Assembly: GCF_001562115.1 (NCBI RefSeq)
Contig: NZ_CP013926.1
Location: forward strand, 4,278,001-4,342,000
Origin: Alteromonas stellipolaris
Lineage (GTDB): Bacteria > Pseudomonadota > Gammaproteobacteria > Enterobacterales > Alteromonadaceae
Direction: 5' to 3'
DNA: 64,000 bases
How positions within the stretch are numbered: position 1 is the first letter of the stretch; every line of letters begins with the position of its first letter. The translations under genes and the position numbers were made by a program. Below are positions 28,611-37,749 of this stretch, one piece after another. The notes under the pieces were generated by a model. It saw only the letters and a program-made list of their open reading frames with translations, was not told where the DNA came from and made no database searches.

Positions 28611-29981
28611 TTAGGTTCTTGGAATAGTAAGTACTTGCCCTATTCTCACCACATCACTATTTAAATTATTGGCAGCTTTTAAGCGGCTAACGTTCACATT
28701 GTAGCGCTGGGCAAGAAGCGAAAGCGACTCTCCACTTCTTACAGTATGGGTTCGACTATCTGCACGTTCAAGTGCCCATAATGTACCATCTGGGGGGACT
28801 TGCTTAAAATAGCGTTTTGCTGCGGTAAACATGGCTTTCGCCAGTTTTTCTCTATGTTTACCCCAGTTGAGATTTTTCTCTTCTTGCGGGTTAGAAATAA
28901 ACCCTACTTCAACCAAAATGGATGGAATATCCGGCGCAGTGAGTACAGCAAAGCTGGCTGCTTGAGGCGCGCGCTTGTGCAAGGAAGTCACCTGCTTCAT
29001 TTCCTCAATCACTTTGTTACCCAAGTCATGACTGGTGGCCATACTATGATCCATCGATAAACCAAGGATGGTTTCCGCTAAATAACGCTCACTCGATTTA
29101 TCGCTGATAACTTCTGCCGCACCACCAAGTAATTCAGAGTGTCGTTCTGATTTTTCTAGCCAGCGACCTAGTTCTGTATCGGCACGGCGCATCGACAGTA
29201 CCCACACAGATCCCCCTTTGGGCTGTGGTTGGCTAAACGCGTCAGCGTGAATCGATATTAATAAGTCCGCTTTTTGCTTGCGTGCCAGTTCTGGCCGTTT
29301 GTTTGGCGATACATAGTAATCACCACTGCGCGTCATAATGGCCCGCATACCACGTTCACCATTAATCATGGCTTCTAGTTTTTTGGCAATGCTTAATGTA
29401 ATGTGCTTTTCATACGTACCGGCTGGCCCAATGGAACCTGGGTCTTCGCCACCGTGACCTGCATCAATAGCAACAATAATATCTCGGTTTCTGTGGCTGC
29501 TCGAGCCATCCATGACAACCGAAGACGATGAAGCATTTGACGGTGGAGTACTTGATGCTGAATTATTACTACCAGCAGCTGGGGCTGCGCTATCTTTTAA
29601 ATCAACTACTAACCGATGCCCATAGGGTTTAGTCGGCGTCATTGCAAATAAAGAAGGTGAAGCTGCACGGTTTAACTCAATAACCACTCGGGCTGATTGT
29701 TTATTTTTAGGTGTGGAATAGCGTACCTTTCGCACTAAATCGCCAGACTCAGATTGAAGAGATAATATCTTACTATCACTCGTATTCGATAAATCGATAA
29801 CCAAGCGATGTGGATTTTTAAGGGGGAAGTAGGTGAATTCCGGCGCAGATGACATATCGAAAACTATTCGAGTATTATCTGGCGAGGGCCAAATCCTTAG
29901 TCCATCAATTTGATTTTGTGCAGCATGGACAGTTTGCACTACAACCCAAATGCACATAACCGATAAAATTTTACGTACCAT
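28611..29981 (-). CDS. amiB: N-acetylmuramoyl-L-alanine amidase, AmiB type
   Basis: Periplasmic zinc amidase that cuts septal peptidoglycan. Signal peptide (residues 1-20), AMIN domain (about 25-130, DGLRIWPSPDNTRIVFD), a Ser-rich linker, Amidase_3 domain with zinc ligands in AIDAGHGGEDPG (His), a Glu after TYEKH, and ISIHADAF (His), and SILVEVGFISN (catalytic Glu), then one LysM domain with HTVRSGESLSLLAQRYN. Length 456 aa. Presence of the blocking helix insert implies activation by EnvC/NlpD partners. Confidence 0.94.
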   Translation of the reverse strand: MVRKILSVMCIWVVVQTVHAAQNQIDGLRIWPSPDNTRIVFDMSSAPEFTYFPLKNPHRLVIDLSNTSDSKILSLQSESGDLVRKVRYSTPKNKQSARVVIELNRAASPSLFAMTPTKPYGHRLVVDLKDSAAPAAGSNNSASSTPPSNASSSSVVMDGSSSHRNRDIIVAIDAGHGGEDPGSIGPAGTYEKHITLSIAKKLEAMINGERGMRAIMTRSGDYYVSPNKRPELARKQKADLLISIHADAFSQPQPKGGSVWVLSMRRADTELGRWLEKSERHSELLGGAAEVISDKSSERYLAETILGLSMDHSMATSHDLGNKVIEEMKQVTSLHKRAPQAASFAVLTAPDIPSILVEVGFISNPQEEKNLNWGKHREKLAKAMFTAAKRYFKQVPPDGTLWALERADSRTHTVRSGESLSLLAQRYNVNVSRLKAANNLNSDVVRIGQVLTIPRT

Positions 29982-30046
29982 GCTTCGCCTTTATTTTGCT
30001 TGTTGCCACAAGCTTATAGTCGTTATTGTTTATCAAAGCTTACTAT

Positions 30047-30547
30047 TTATAGCGTTTTACAACCTTGCAATATCTTTGCGCCTTTCACGCTTGTCGCTTC
30101 AACACTGAACTGACGACCAGTTGGCACAATATTTATACTAATCACAATGTCTGGTGATGCCAAGTATTCAGCCCCATTTTCTGACCATTCTATAAGGGCA
30201 ATGTTTCCTGTGCCGAAATAATCTCGAATACCCATGAACTCAAGTTCTTCTGGGTCGGCTAAACGATACAAGTCGAAATGATAAATTGAGACATTTTCTA
30301 GCTCGTAAGGTTCCACCAAGGTATAGGTCGGGCTTTTTACATTCCCATCATGCCCTAATGCTTGAATGAAATACCGGCTGAACGTGGTCTTTCCTGCGCC
30401 TAAGTCACCGTTTAAAAATATCACGGCATCTATTGGCTGCTGGGCCGCTACGGCATTCGCCAAATCCTTTGCCATTGCTGACGTATCTTCAGGTGTTGCA
30501 GCAAAAAATGAAGAGTGCGGGTAAGACATCTTTTTAAGGTTCCACAT
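30047..30547 (-). CDS. tsaE: tRNA threonylcarbamoyladenosine biosynthesis ATPase TsaE
   Basis: ATPase that drives the TsaB-TsaD complex making t6A37 in tRNA. Walker [15 protein letters not shown] near residues 47-60, [11 protein letters not shown], and YHFDLYRL (Walker B region) plus IEWSENG. Length 166 aa from ATG 30547; an ATG six codons in (30529, SYPHSS) is an alternative and neither has a good ribosome site. Confidence 0.93.
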   Translation of the reverse strand: MWNLKKMSYPHSSFFAATPEDTSAMAKDLANAVAAQQPIDAVIFLNGDLGAGKTTFSRYFIQALGHDGNVKSPTYTLVEPYELENVSIYHFDLYRLADPEELEFMGIRDYFGTGNIALIEWSENGAEYLASPDIVISINIVPTGRQFSVEATSVKGAKILQGCKTL

Positions 30548-30603
30548 GACTAAACTAAAAGGCTGATATTGGCATTAAGCCTACACAGCCCATGCCAATA
30601 GAT

Positions 30604-32103
30604 TTACTGATTAATTAACGCACGTACGGCATAAAATAGATCACTGGCTATCATACCACGTTGTCCGTACAGCTGGGCAATATCATCGCCCGCTTTAGCA
30701 TGTAGCACCACGCCGTACTTAGCGGCAATATCAACACTAAGGCCTTGTGCCATAAGCGCGCCTAATATACCGCTTAGTACATCACCGCTACCTGCGGTTG
30801 CCATACCAGGGTTACCATGGCGACAAACCCACGTTTTCTTTTCATTGTCGATAAGCGTGCCGGCCCCTTTTAAAACACATACCGCATGGTAGCGCTGCGA
30901 ACATTGTCTGGCGTAATTGAATCGGTCGCTTTCTACATCGTCAACAGACACACCTAGGAGTCGCCCCGCCTCTCCCGCATGAGGAGTCAGCACGCAGTGT
31001 TCCAGTGTATATGCGGTTGACTGTTTGCATAAAAGATTGAGTGCGTCAGCATCGATGACGATAGGTTTATTTTCACTTTGACAGTGTTTGAGTACGCTAG
31101 CGAACACACTTTGTGACCATTCATCTTGACCAAGTCCTGGACCAATGACTACGCATGACGCCCATGCTAAGGCATCATCTAAGTGGCTTGATGTCACCAT
31201 CAACTCAGGTCGACCTGCGCTAACTTGAATAGTAGACGCCTCGTGGGTGTAGACCCGCACCATACCAGCACCACTTCGAAGAGCCGCTTCCCCAGCTAGC
31301 CTAATAGCACCGGCCGTTCCGCGATTTCCGCCCACACACAGCAACCTGCCATAGGTTCCTTTATGGCTGTGAACATCCCGAGGCCCCATGCCTTTGAAGT
31401 GCTCGATATTTAATAAGGTTGCGCTGGCTTTTGCTAAGGTCTGAAACGCTTTACCTATTTCTAAATCAGCGTACACCAACTTTCCACAAGATTGCTTACC
31501 TGCCCCTGTGACCAAACCAGGTTTGATACCTACAAAGGTAACAGTGACATCGGCTTGAACGCAGCGCCCTAAACTTTGGCCTGTGTTCGCATCTAATCCT
31601 GAAGGTACGTCGATACTGACCACGGGGGTTGTTGAATCGTTGATAGCGTCGATAACGTCGGCGAATTCATTGCGAATGTAGCTGTTAATTCCCGTACCTA
31701 ATAGTGCATCGATGACTACGTCTGCTTTTTCAATCAGGGCAACATCGAAAGGTTTAATACTGCCGCCAGCATCTAGCCATTGCTTTTGTGCAGTGCCTGC
31801 ATCACCGTCTAACACGCGGTCAGGTTCAATTGCGCAAACATACACTTTTTTACCCGCTTTTTTCGCATTTAATGCTGTAATATAACCATCGCCAGCATTG
31901 TTACCTTGGCCTAGTAAAATTAAATACACATCAGAATTAGCGAACAAACTTTGGCACTGTTCAAATACAGCACCACCGGCGCGTTGCATTAACGTGAACA
32001 TATCACAGCCAGACTGAGCAGCCGCTTCGGCTTCATTTTCTCTGACCTGATCGGCCCGAAACAGTTTGTATGATAAACTTGAGGTGAGTTGAGTATCTAG
32101 CAT
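30604..32103 (-). CDS. nnr: Bifunctional NAD(P)HX epimerase / ADP-dependent NAD(P)HX dehydratase
   Basis: Repairs hydrated NADH and NADPH. The N-terminal YjeF_N epimerase half carries GQGNNAGDGY, DALLGTGI and SIDVPSGLDANTG; the C-terminal ribokinase-like half carries LCVGGNRGTAGA, VIGPGLG, LTPHAGE, LKGAGT and NPGMATAGSGDVLSG. Length 499 aa. It is the first gene of the minus-strand cluster and its ATG is only 6 bp from the ATG of the divergent queG. No ribosome site is visible before it. Confidence 0.94.
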   Translation of the reverse strand: MLDTQLTSSLSYKLFRADQVRENEAEAAAQSGCDMFTLMQRAGGAVFEQCQSLFANSDVYLILLGQGNNAGDGYITALNAKKAGKKVYVCAIEPDRVLDGDAGTAQKQWLDAGGSIKPFDVALIEKADVVIDALLGTGINSYIRNEFADVIDAINDSTTPVVSIDVPSGLDANTGQSLGRCVQADVTVTFVGIKPGLVTGAGKQSCGKLVYADLEIGKAFQTLAKASATLLNIEHFKGMGPRDVHSHKGTYGRLLCVGGNRGTAGAIRLAGEAALRSGAGMVRVYTHEASTIQVSAGRPELMVTSSHLDDALAWASCVVIGPGLGQDEWSQSVFASVLKHCQSENKPIVIDADALNLLCKQSTAYTLEHCVLTPHAGEAGRLLGVSVDDVESDRFNYARQCSQRYHAVCVLKGAGTLIDNEKKTWVCRHGNPGMATAGSGDVLSGILGALMAQGLSVDIAAKYGVVLHAKAGDDIAQLYGQRGMIASDLFYAVRALINQ

Positions 32104-32109
32104 AAGTAC

Positions 32110-33261
32110 ATGTCCACTATTAATTCTATCGACCTAATTCAATTGACCCAAGATATCAAGGCTTGGGGCCGCACGCTAGGCTTTCAGCAAGTTGGTATTA
32201 GCGACATTGATTTACATCAGCATGAAGCTCATTTAACTAAATGGTTAGAGAACGGCTATCACGGCGACATGGCCTTTATGGCTAACCATGGGATGAAGCG
32301 GGCCCGGCCCGACGAACTTGTGCCAGGCACACTGCGGGTTATTAGTGTGCGGATGAACTACCTTCCACCCGATGCCTCGTTCGCAAAACATTTAAGCCAA
32401 CCAGATACAGGTTATATAAGCCGATATGCCCTTGGTAGGGATTATCACAAGGTATTGCGCAAGCGTTTGAAGCAACTGGGTGAGAAAATTACCACCGCGC
32501 TGAGTGACACCCAGTACCGCCCGTTTGTAGATTCAGCGCCGGTATTGGAACACGCCATTGCAGAAAAAGCGGGAATAGGTTGGACAGGAAAACACAGCTT
32601 AACCATTAATAAAGAAGCTGGTTCTTGGTTCTTTTTAGGTGAACTTTTTATTAATGTTCCCTTGCCCATCGATGCCCCCATCGAAGAAGGCTGTGGTACA
32701 TGTACAGCATGCCTAACTATCTGCCCTACTAACGCAATAGTAGCGCCTTATAAAGTAGACGCTAGGCGTTGTATTTCCTATCTTACTATTGAATCAGATA
32801 AAGATATTCCCGAGGAACTTCGCCCGTTAATGGGTAATCGAATTTATGGTTGTGACGATTGTCAGCTTATTTGCCCATGGAATCGTTATGCCGATATTAC
32901 TGAAGAAGAAGACTTTCACCCCAGAAAGGTATTGCATGGGCAAAGCTTAACAACCCTTTTTTCATGGGACGAAGCTACCTTTTTGACCAATACAGAAGGG
33001 TCGCCTATTCGCCGGATTGGGTTTGAAAAATGGCAACGTAATATTGCCGTCGCATTGGGAAATGCCAACTATAGCGAACTAACTGTGAACGCCCTTCAGG
33101 TAAACCTTGGAAAGGTGAGCGATAAAGTGGATCGACACATTACGTGGGCATTAGCACAACAAGAAAATAAAAAAGCGGGTTTAGCGTTAGAAGAGAAGGC
33201 AAATAGACAACAAAAAAGATTAACTAGAGCGGTAGAGAAAGGGTTACCCAGAGACGCGTAA
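32110..33261 (+). CDS. queG: Epoxyqueuosine reductase
   Basis: Last step of queuosine synthesis in tRNA, using cobalamin and two 4Fe-4S clusters. Recognised by GFQQVGISD, NYLP, the DSAPVLEHAIAEKAGIGW segment, the ferredoxin-like CGTCTACLTICPTNAI and CDDCQLICPWN clusters, and YHGDMAFMANHGMKRARP. Length 383 aa. The N-terminus aligns from the ATG at 32110, which has no close ribosome site. Confidence 0.95.
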   Translation: MSTINSIDLIQLTQDIKAWGRTLGFQQVGISDIDLHQHEAHLTKWLENGYHGDMAFMANHGMKRARPDELVPGTLRVISVRMNYLPPDASFAKHLSQPDTGYISRYALGRDYHKVLRKRLKQLGEKITTALSDTQYRPFVDSAPVLEHAIAEKAGIGWTGKHSLTINKEAGSWFFLGELFINVPLPIDAPIEEGCGTCTACLTICPTNAIVAPYKVDARRCISYLTIESDKDIPEELRPLMGNRIYGCDDCQLICPWNRYADITEEEDFHPRKVLHGQSLTTLFSWDEATFLTNTEGSPIRRIGFEKWQRNIAVALGNANYSELTVNALQVNLGKVSDKVDRHITWALAQQENKKAGLALEEKANRQQKRLTRAVEKGLPRDA

Positions 33262-33297
33262 CAAGACAAAAGTACTCGTTAAATAAAGTAGGTTGGC

Positions 33298-33380
33298 TAG
33301 GGGCTGAGTAAATGGGGGGCTGGATAAATTAGCGCCTAGATTAAACTAACGCTTGGGCTAAATCAGCGCTTGTACTAAGT
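33298..33380. repeat. Degenerate 16-17 bp tandem repeats
   Basis: Five diverged units run head to tail, each ending near CT(A/G)RATAAAT or CTAAAT, for example at 33314-33329, 33330-33346, 33347-33363 and 33364-33380. They fill the gap after queG and touch the 3' end of the next minus-strand gene. Confidence 0.5.
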
Positions 33381-33905
33381 AGTTGCATCACTGATAAGCA
33401 CGGGTCTAGATGAAAACTTAACACCAATTTGTGTGTTTCCCTCTTCAATATTGCTCACTTCAAGCATTTCACCAAATTGCCACCACGACTGAGCTTTCAA
33501 ATCGTTAAGCATTCGCTCGAACCCCGCATGACTGCCAGAGTATTCCCCTGTAAATTCACATTCTGATTGCGTGCATTGAAACGTATTTAAGGTGAGTTTT
33601 TGCCCACTGGGATGAAACGCTAAAAATTCCGTTATTTCGTTTTGGACCTGAAATTCAGAGAGGTCTTCATTGGTAGCGAGTGTGTGCGCGCTTTTCGGGG
33701 TCTGGGCGTATGCTTCGCCAGACATTTGAGGGGTAGCTTTAATCACCCTAAGATTGCTACTTGCTGTGGTGCGCGAACGCTCCAGCACAGTATTCAAACG
33801 CTCTTTTTCCACGTTGGAATTAGCCAACTTACCGTGGTAAAAGCCGAACTGATAACCTGTCACGGCAATAAAGAGAATGAGTACAATAACAACCCAGGGT
33901 TTCAT
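33375..33905 (-). CDS. Hypothetical membrane-anchored protein
   Basis: I do not recognise this 176 aa protein. It has one N-terminal membrane helix (WVVIVLILFIAVTGYQFGF, residues 3-21), then a short predicted coil (VEKERLNTVLERS) and a soluble domain facing the periplasm with one likely disulfide pair, CTQSEC at about residues 118-123. AAGGA lies close before the ATG. Its convergent neighbour is queG; hemE is downstream-facing on the same strand but 56 bp upstream. Confidence 0.72.
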   Translation of the reverse strand: MKPWVVIVLILFIAVTGYQFGFYHGKLANSNVEKERLNTVLERSRTTASSNLRVIKATPQMSGEAYAQTPKSAHTLATNEDLSEFQVQNEITEFLAFHPSGQKLTLNTFQCTQSECEFTGEYSGSHAGFERMLNDLKAQSWWQFGEMLEVSNIEEGNTQIGVKFSSRPVLISDATT

Positions 33906-33961
33906 GATTTCCTTACCAGCTTGTTGGCGAATCGTAGCTAAACATTTAGCTACGAATATAA

Positions 33962-35053
33962 CTACTTATGATAAGGCGCACTGAGTTCGTGAACTGAATT
34001 CACAAACACACCTGCATTTTCTGGTGGCACATCTAAGTGAATACCGTGACCTAAATTGAATACATGGCCAGAACCTTCGCCATAACCCGATAGGATAGTG
34101 CCAACTTCTTCACGAATTCTTTCTGGCGAAGCATAAAGCATGGAAGGGTCCATATTACCTTGTAATGCTACCTTGTCACCAATACGTGCACGGGCTTCAG
34201 CAATATCAATAGTCCAATCAAGACCTACTGCATCACATCCAGTCGCAGCAATTGACTCTAACCACATGCCGCCGTTTTTGGTAAACAAAGTCACCGGTAC
34301 TTTTCTTCCATCGGCTTCACGGGTAAGTCCATCAACAATACGCGCCATATATTGCAATGAAAAGTCTTTATAATCACGTGGTGACAACACACCGCCCCAC
34401 GTATCGAATATCATGACTGATTGTGCACCTGCTGCTATTTGAGCATTGAGGTATTCCGTTACGGAATCGGCCAGCTTCTCTAGCAAGGCATGCAAAATAG
34501 CCGGTTCAGCAAACGCCATTTTTTTGATTTTAGTGAAAGCCTTACTTGAGCCACCTTCCACCATATAAGTAGCAAGCGTCCAAGGGCTACCGGAAAAACC
34601 AATTAAAGGCACGTCGCCATTTAGTTCACGGCGGATGGTGCGCACTGCATTCATTACATACTGCAGTTCACCTTCTGGGTCTGGCAAACCAATTTTATCG
34701 ACGTCGGCTTTACAGGTAATTGGCTTTTTAAAACGCGGGCCTTCGCCAGTTTCAAAGTAAAGCTCTAAGCCCATCGCATCAGGAATCGTTAGAATGTCTG
34801 AGAATAAAATAGCGGCATCTAATGGAAAACGACGAAGTGGCTGTAAAGTCACCTCACAGGCAAGCTCCGCATTTTTGCACAACGACATAAAGTCACCAGC
34901 GACTGCTCGCGTTGCTTTGTATTCAGGTAAATAGCGGCCAGCTTGTCGCATCATCCATACAGGCGTGACATCGACAGGTTGCTTTGATAACGCCCGTAGG
35001 TAACGATCATTCTTTAAAGCGGGTTTAGCAGCACTGGTAGCTTTTTGCGACAT
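33962..35053 (-). CDS. hemE: Uroporphyrinogen decarboxylase
   Basis: Decarboxylates uroporphyrinogen III to coproporphyrinogen III in haem synthesis. Signature pieces are [15 protein letters not shown] near residues 31-45, [25 protein letters not shown] and the late [13 protein letters not shown]. Length 363 aa. AGGTG precedes the ATG. An extended -10 promoter lies about 36 bp upstream. Confidence 0.96.
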   Translation of the reverse strand: MSQKATSAAKPALKNDRYLRALSKQPVDVTPVWMMRQAGRYLPEYKATRAVAGDFMSLCKNAELACEVTLQPLRRFPLDAAILFSDILTIPDAMGLELYFETGEGPRFKKPITCKADVDKIGLPDPEGELQYVMNAVRTIRRELNGDVPLIGFSGSPWTLATYMVEGGSSKAFTKIKKMAFAEPAILHALLEKLADSVTEYLNAQIAAGAQSVMIFDTWGGVLSPRDYKDFSLQYMARIVDGLTREADGRKVPVTLFTKNGGMWLESIAATGCDAVGLDWTIDIAEARARIGDKVALQGNMDPSMLYASPERIREEVGTILSGYGEGSGHVFNLGHGIHLDVPPENAGVFVNSVHELSAPYHK

Positions 35054-35088
35054 ATATTCACCTGAAATTAGAAAAATAAAACGGCGAA

Positions 35089-35097
35089 ATTATACCA
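35089..35097 (-). promoter_or_regulatory. Extended -10 promoter of hemE
   Basis: On the minus strand TGG is followed directly by TATAAT, an extended -10 element, about 36 bp before the hemE ATG. The -35 region is poor, as is usual for this promoter class. Confidence 0.6.
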
Positions 35098-35134
35098 GCA
35101 TTCATTTCATTTTGTGCTAAAAAGCTGTCTTAAT

Positions 35135-35165
35135 TTGGCAACTTGCGATACTTACCCTTTATAAT
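35135..35165 (+). promoter_or_regulatory. Promoter for candidate small RNA
   Basis: TTGGCA at 35135-35140 and a perfect TATAAT at 35160-35165 are separated by 19 bp, slightly long. It points away from hemE toward the candidate RNA. Confidence 0.5.
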
Positions 35166-35171
35166 GCGACG

Positions 35172-35297
35172 AACAATACTTGAAAAGGGGCTTGCACTAC
35201 TAGTAAGTGTTTGCTACTAATATATACAGCAACGACAAAGAAGCCCGCAAAGGGACCGTGCTAAACTCATTGAAACCCTGCTTCGGCAGGGTTTTTT
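35172..35297 (+). ncRNA. Candidate intergenic small RNA between hemE and nudC
   Basis: About 126 nt start just after a TATAAT box and end in a strong intrinsic terminator. Predicted pairing includes GGGCTT (35188-35193) with AAGCCC (35241-35246), CACT/AGTG at 35195-35209 and TTGCT/AGCAA at 35211-35232. There is no good ORF. The strong T tract is on the plus strand, so the terminator fits this transcript better than nudC. I do not recognise a known family. Confidence 0.45.
35273..35297 (+). terminator. Intrinsic terminator with TTCG tetraloop
   Basis: AAACCCTGC, TTCG and GCAGGGTTT form a 9-bp stem followed by a run of six T on the plus strand. It overlaps the nudC stop codon on the other strand, where its T tract is weak. 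Confidence 0.85.
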
Positions 35298-36129
35298 ATT
35301 TGTCTTCTAATTGCGACAGTGTTTTGGCAATGAGTTGGCCTGCAATCGAGAATGGCGGTGGAATGGTTGGTAATGCATCAATACTAAACCACTGTGCATC
35401 ATCAATTTCATTTTCCTGACACCGAATTTCACCACTTTCATACTCAGCAATAAATCCAACCATTATAGAATGCGGGAATGGCCATGGCTGGCTTTCGATG
35501 TAACGTAAGTTCTTAACTTTTACCCCCACCTCTTCGAATACTTCCCTGTGAACGGCTTCTTCTAAACTTTCGCCGCTTTCTACAAAACCAGCAAGGGTTG
35601 AATACATATTCGCTTCTTTGTGCCTAACGCCTTTTGCTAATAGCAATTTTTCATTATTGTGTATTGAAACAATGATGCATGGTGATACACGGGGGTAACT
35701 TCTGTGATGGCAGCGATGGCAATGCACGGCCATTTCCCAATTCACTCTTTCGGTATGTGAACCACATTGACCACAAAACTGATGAGTTCTTAAAAAATGG
35801 ACATACTGCCACGCCCGACCTATGACTGAAAAACCGATTTCTTGTTGCTCAAACAACAATTGGCGTAATGACACCGACTCCCATTGTTCGTCTTCTATGG
35901 TTTCAGCACCAAGGTCAACAACAAAGACAGGTTCATTTTTCTGAGCTGACTCATGTAATGGAGGGAGTTGATGAATCTCTTCGCGATAATTTTCGAGAAA
36001 GGTAAATTCATTGATATGCGCTAAAGGAACGTTTATTTCGCCTTTACGAATGACAATGCGACCCTTGGAAAAAATGATCCATTGCCCAATCTCAGTCTCG
36101 ATTTCACTATCGCTGCGCTTTATCATCAT
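35296..36129 (-). CDS. nudC: NADH pyrophosphatase / NAD-decapping Nudix hydrolase NudC
   Basis: Hydrolyses NADH and removes NAD caps from RNA. A Cys4 zinc site is formed by CGQCGSH and CHRCHH; the Nudix box runs from GFVESGESLEEAVHREVFEEVG; the NudC-specific SQPWPFPHS follows it. ATG 36129 gives 277 aa; a TTG at 36144 is in frame. Together with rsd and hemE it keeps the enterobacterial neighbourhood. Confidence 0.93.
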   Translation of the reverse strand: MMIKRSDSEIETEIGQWIIFSKGRIVIRKGEINVPLAHINEFTFLENYREEIHQLPPLHESAQKNEPVFVVDLGAETIEDEQWESVSLRQLLFEQQEIGFSVIGRAWQYVHFLRTHQFCGQCGSHTERVNWEMAVHCHRCHHRSYPRVSPCIIVSIHNNEKLLLAKGVRHKEANMYSTLAGFVESGESLEEAVHREVFEEVGVKVKNLRYIESQPWPFPHSIMVGFIAEYESGEIRCQENEIDDAQWFSIDALPTIPPPFSIAGQLIAKTLSQLEDK

Positions 36130-36300
36130 AAAACTGTCATCCAACCATTAAAGATATACAAGGTAAGATAACATATATTTAATTACGACAACGAAGTGGG
36201 TTCAATTTGTGTCGTATAGGCTGAGTGTTATACTAGGTTAAAATGCTGGTAAATAGCAGGTGCTGAATTAATAAAAAGCGCTGATTGAAAGGATCATGAA

Positions 36301-36747
36301 ATGTTACAGCAGTTAGAGAAGGTAAAAGTAAAATGGGGCGGCAAAAGTGACACTGTCGATAATTGGCTGTTAGCCAGACAGTCACTGCTTGTGTCCTATT
36401 GCCATTTAGCCGGTTTAGACCAGCAAGGCGAGTCACTGCCTGAAGCAAATGACATCGCTAATTTTTGTGAAAACCTAATGGATTACCTTTCCGCTGGGCA
36501 CTTTGAGGTCTTTGATATGTTGGTTGACGATGAAGCAGAAGGAAAAGCGTTAAAACAGCGTCTTTACCCAAAACTTACGCAAACCACTGACTCAGCCCTA
36601 CAATTTAATGATAAATTCGCAGAGGCACTTACTATTGAACAAGCGGCTGTTTTTGACAGTGAGCTTGCGAATATTGGTGAAACTCTTGAAGAGCGCTTTG
36701 CTTTAGAGGACCAATTAATTGCACATATGTACGCCAGCGTAGAGTAA
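36301..36747 (+). CDS. rsd: Regulator of sigma D (anti-sigma-70 factor)
   Basis: Binds the housekeeping sigma factor to favour alternative sigma use in stationary phase (Rsd/AlgQ family). Helical 148 aa protein; WLLARQSLLVSYCHLAG and HFEVFDML are the family-conserved pieces. It is divergent from nudC across about 170 bp, as in E. coli. Confidence 0.9.
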   Translation: MLQQLEKVKVKWGGKSDTVDNWLLARQSLLVSYCHLAGLDQQGESLPEANDIANFCENLMDYLSAGHFEVFDMLVDDEAEGKALKQRLYPKLTQTTDSALQFNDKFAEALTIEQAAVFDSELANIGETLEERFALEDQLIAHMYASVE

Positions 36748-36766
36748 ATAAAGCGGGTAAACATCT

Positions 36767-36782
36767 GTCATTAATGACGTCA
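36767..36782. promoter_or_regulatory. Overlapping palindromes before zur, candidate operator
   Basis: GTCATTAATGAC at 36767-36778 and TGACGTCA at 36775-36782 are perfect overlapping palindromes 40-55 bp before zur. Position suits an operator, perhaps autoregulatory; the match to known Zur boxes is not established. Confidence 0.35.
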
Positions 36783-36821
36783 TTACCAATATAATTAGTA
36801 AAATAGCCACGGTAGCAATAA

Positions 36822-37295
36822 ATGAATAAAGCCACGCTTATCCACAAGGCTCGCGCATACTGCGAGCAAAGAGGTGCGAGATTTACCCCTCTTAGAGAGA
36901 AAGTGTACGAAATATTAGTCGCAAAGCACGGTCCAATGGGGGCCTACGATTTGCTAGATGCGCTAAAAGAGACTGAGTCCGGTGCAAAACCTGCCACCGT
37001 TTACCGAGCCCTCGATTTTTTACTCGATTTCGGTTTTATTCATCGTCTCGAGTCGACCAATGCATTCGTAGCCTGTTATCATTTTGGTTGTAACCACCCT
37101 GTTCAGTTTCTTATTTGCGACAGTTGTGGTGACGTTGCAGAGATACAGTCTGAAGGTTTGAAAGAAACATTAGATAGTCAGGCAGAGGCCAACGGCTTCA
37201 AAGTGTCTAAACAAACAATAGAAGCGCATGGTCTTTGTGCTGATTGTCAACAAACGGAAAATACCGTTGCAAAGGAGCACTCCCATGAATGCTGA
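36822..37295 (+). CDS. zur: Zinc-uptake regulator, Fur family
   Basis: Zinc-sensing repressor. Winged helix with RFTPLREKVYEIL and KPATVYRALDFLLDFGFIHRLES; structural zinc site from CDSCG and CADC pairs, sensory site including HFGCNHP. Length 157 aa. It is the first of three overlapping genes: cheX begins 11 bp before its stop. Confidence 0.92.
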   Translation: MNKATLIHKARAYCEQRGARFTPLREKVYEILVAKHGPMGAYDLLDALKETESGAKPATVYRALDFLLDFGFIHRLESTNAFVACYHFGCNHPVQFLICDSCGDVAEIQSEGLKETLDSQAEANGFKVSKQTIEAHGLCADCQQTENTVAKEHSHEC

Positions 37296-37749
37296 ATTCG
37301 TTAATCCGTTTATCTCTGGTTTACTTAATGTATTAGAAACCATGGCGCAAACTAAACTTACTCCGGGTAAACCTAAACGTAAGCAAGGCGATGTAGCTAA
37401 AGGCGATGTATCTGGGTTAATTGGTATGGTAGGCCCTAGTGTGCGTGGCTCAATGTCTATTACCTTTGAAGAATCTCTTGCCCTTACCATTATGGAACGC
37501 ATGGTTGGAGAACGCCCTGAAAAACTTGATGCAGAAGTTGGGGATATGGTTGGCGAAGTCACTAATATGATATGTGGAGCGGCAAAACGCGACCTTGCAG
37601 ATCGTGGGTTTGAATTTGGAATGGCGACACCTATTGTTGTGTCTGGTAAGCAGCACACCATCAGCCATCAGGTCAGCGGCGCGAAAATCATTCTTCCGTT
37701 TATGTGTGATGAAGGATTGGCGCACTTAGAGATCTGCTTTGACAAATAA
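37285..37749 (+). CDS. cheX: CheX-family CheY-P phosphatase
   Basis: Chemotaxis phosphatase-like protein. [20 protein letters not shown] start and the ExxN catalytic motif in [15 protein letters not shown] (about residues 97-111) are the family marks; KIILPF near the end is also typical. The ATG at 37285 has AAGGAG just upstream inside zur, giving 154 aa. No other che genes are near. It overlaps both zur and yjbQ. Confidence 0.88.
   Translation: MNAEFVNPFISGLLNVLETMAQTKLTPGKPKRKQGDVAKGDVSGLIGMVGPSVRGSMSITFEESLALTIMERMVGERPEKLDAEVGDMVGEVTNMICGAAKRDLADRGFEFGMATPIVVSGKQHTISHQVSGAKIILPFMCDEGLAHLEICFDK

Noticed and set aside
37170..37661. 163-codon open frame antisense to cheX
   Set aside because: Overlaps zur and cheX, both clearly identified, and has no family features.
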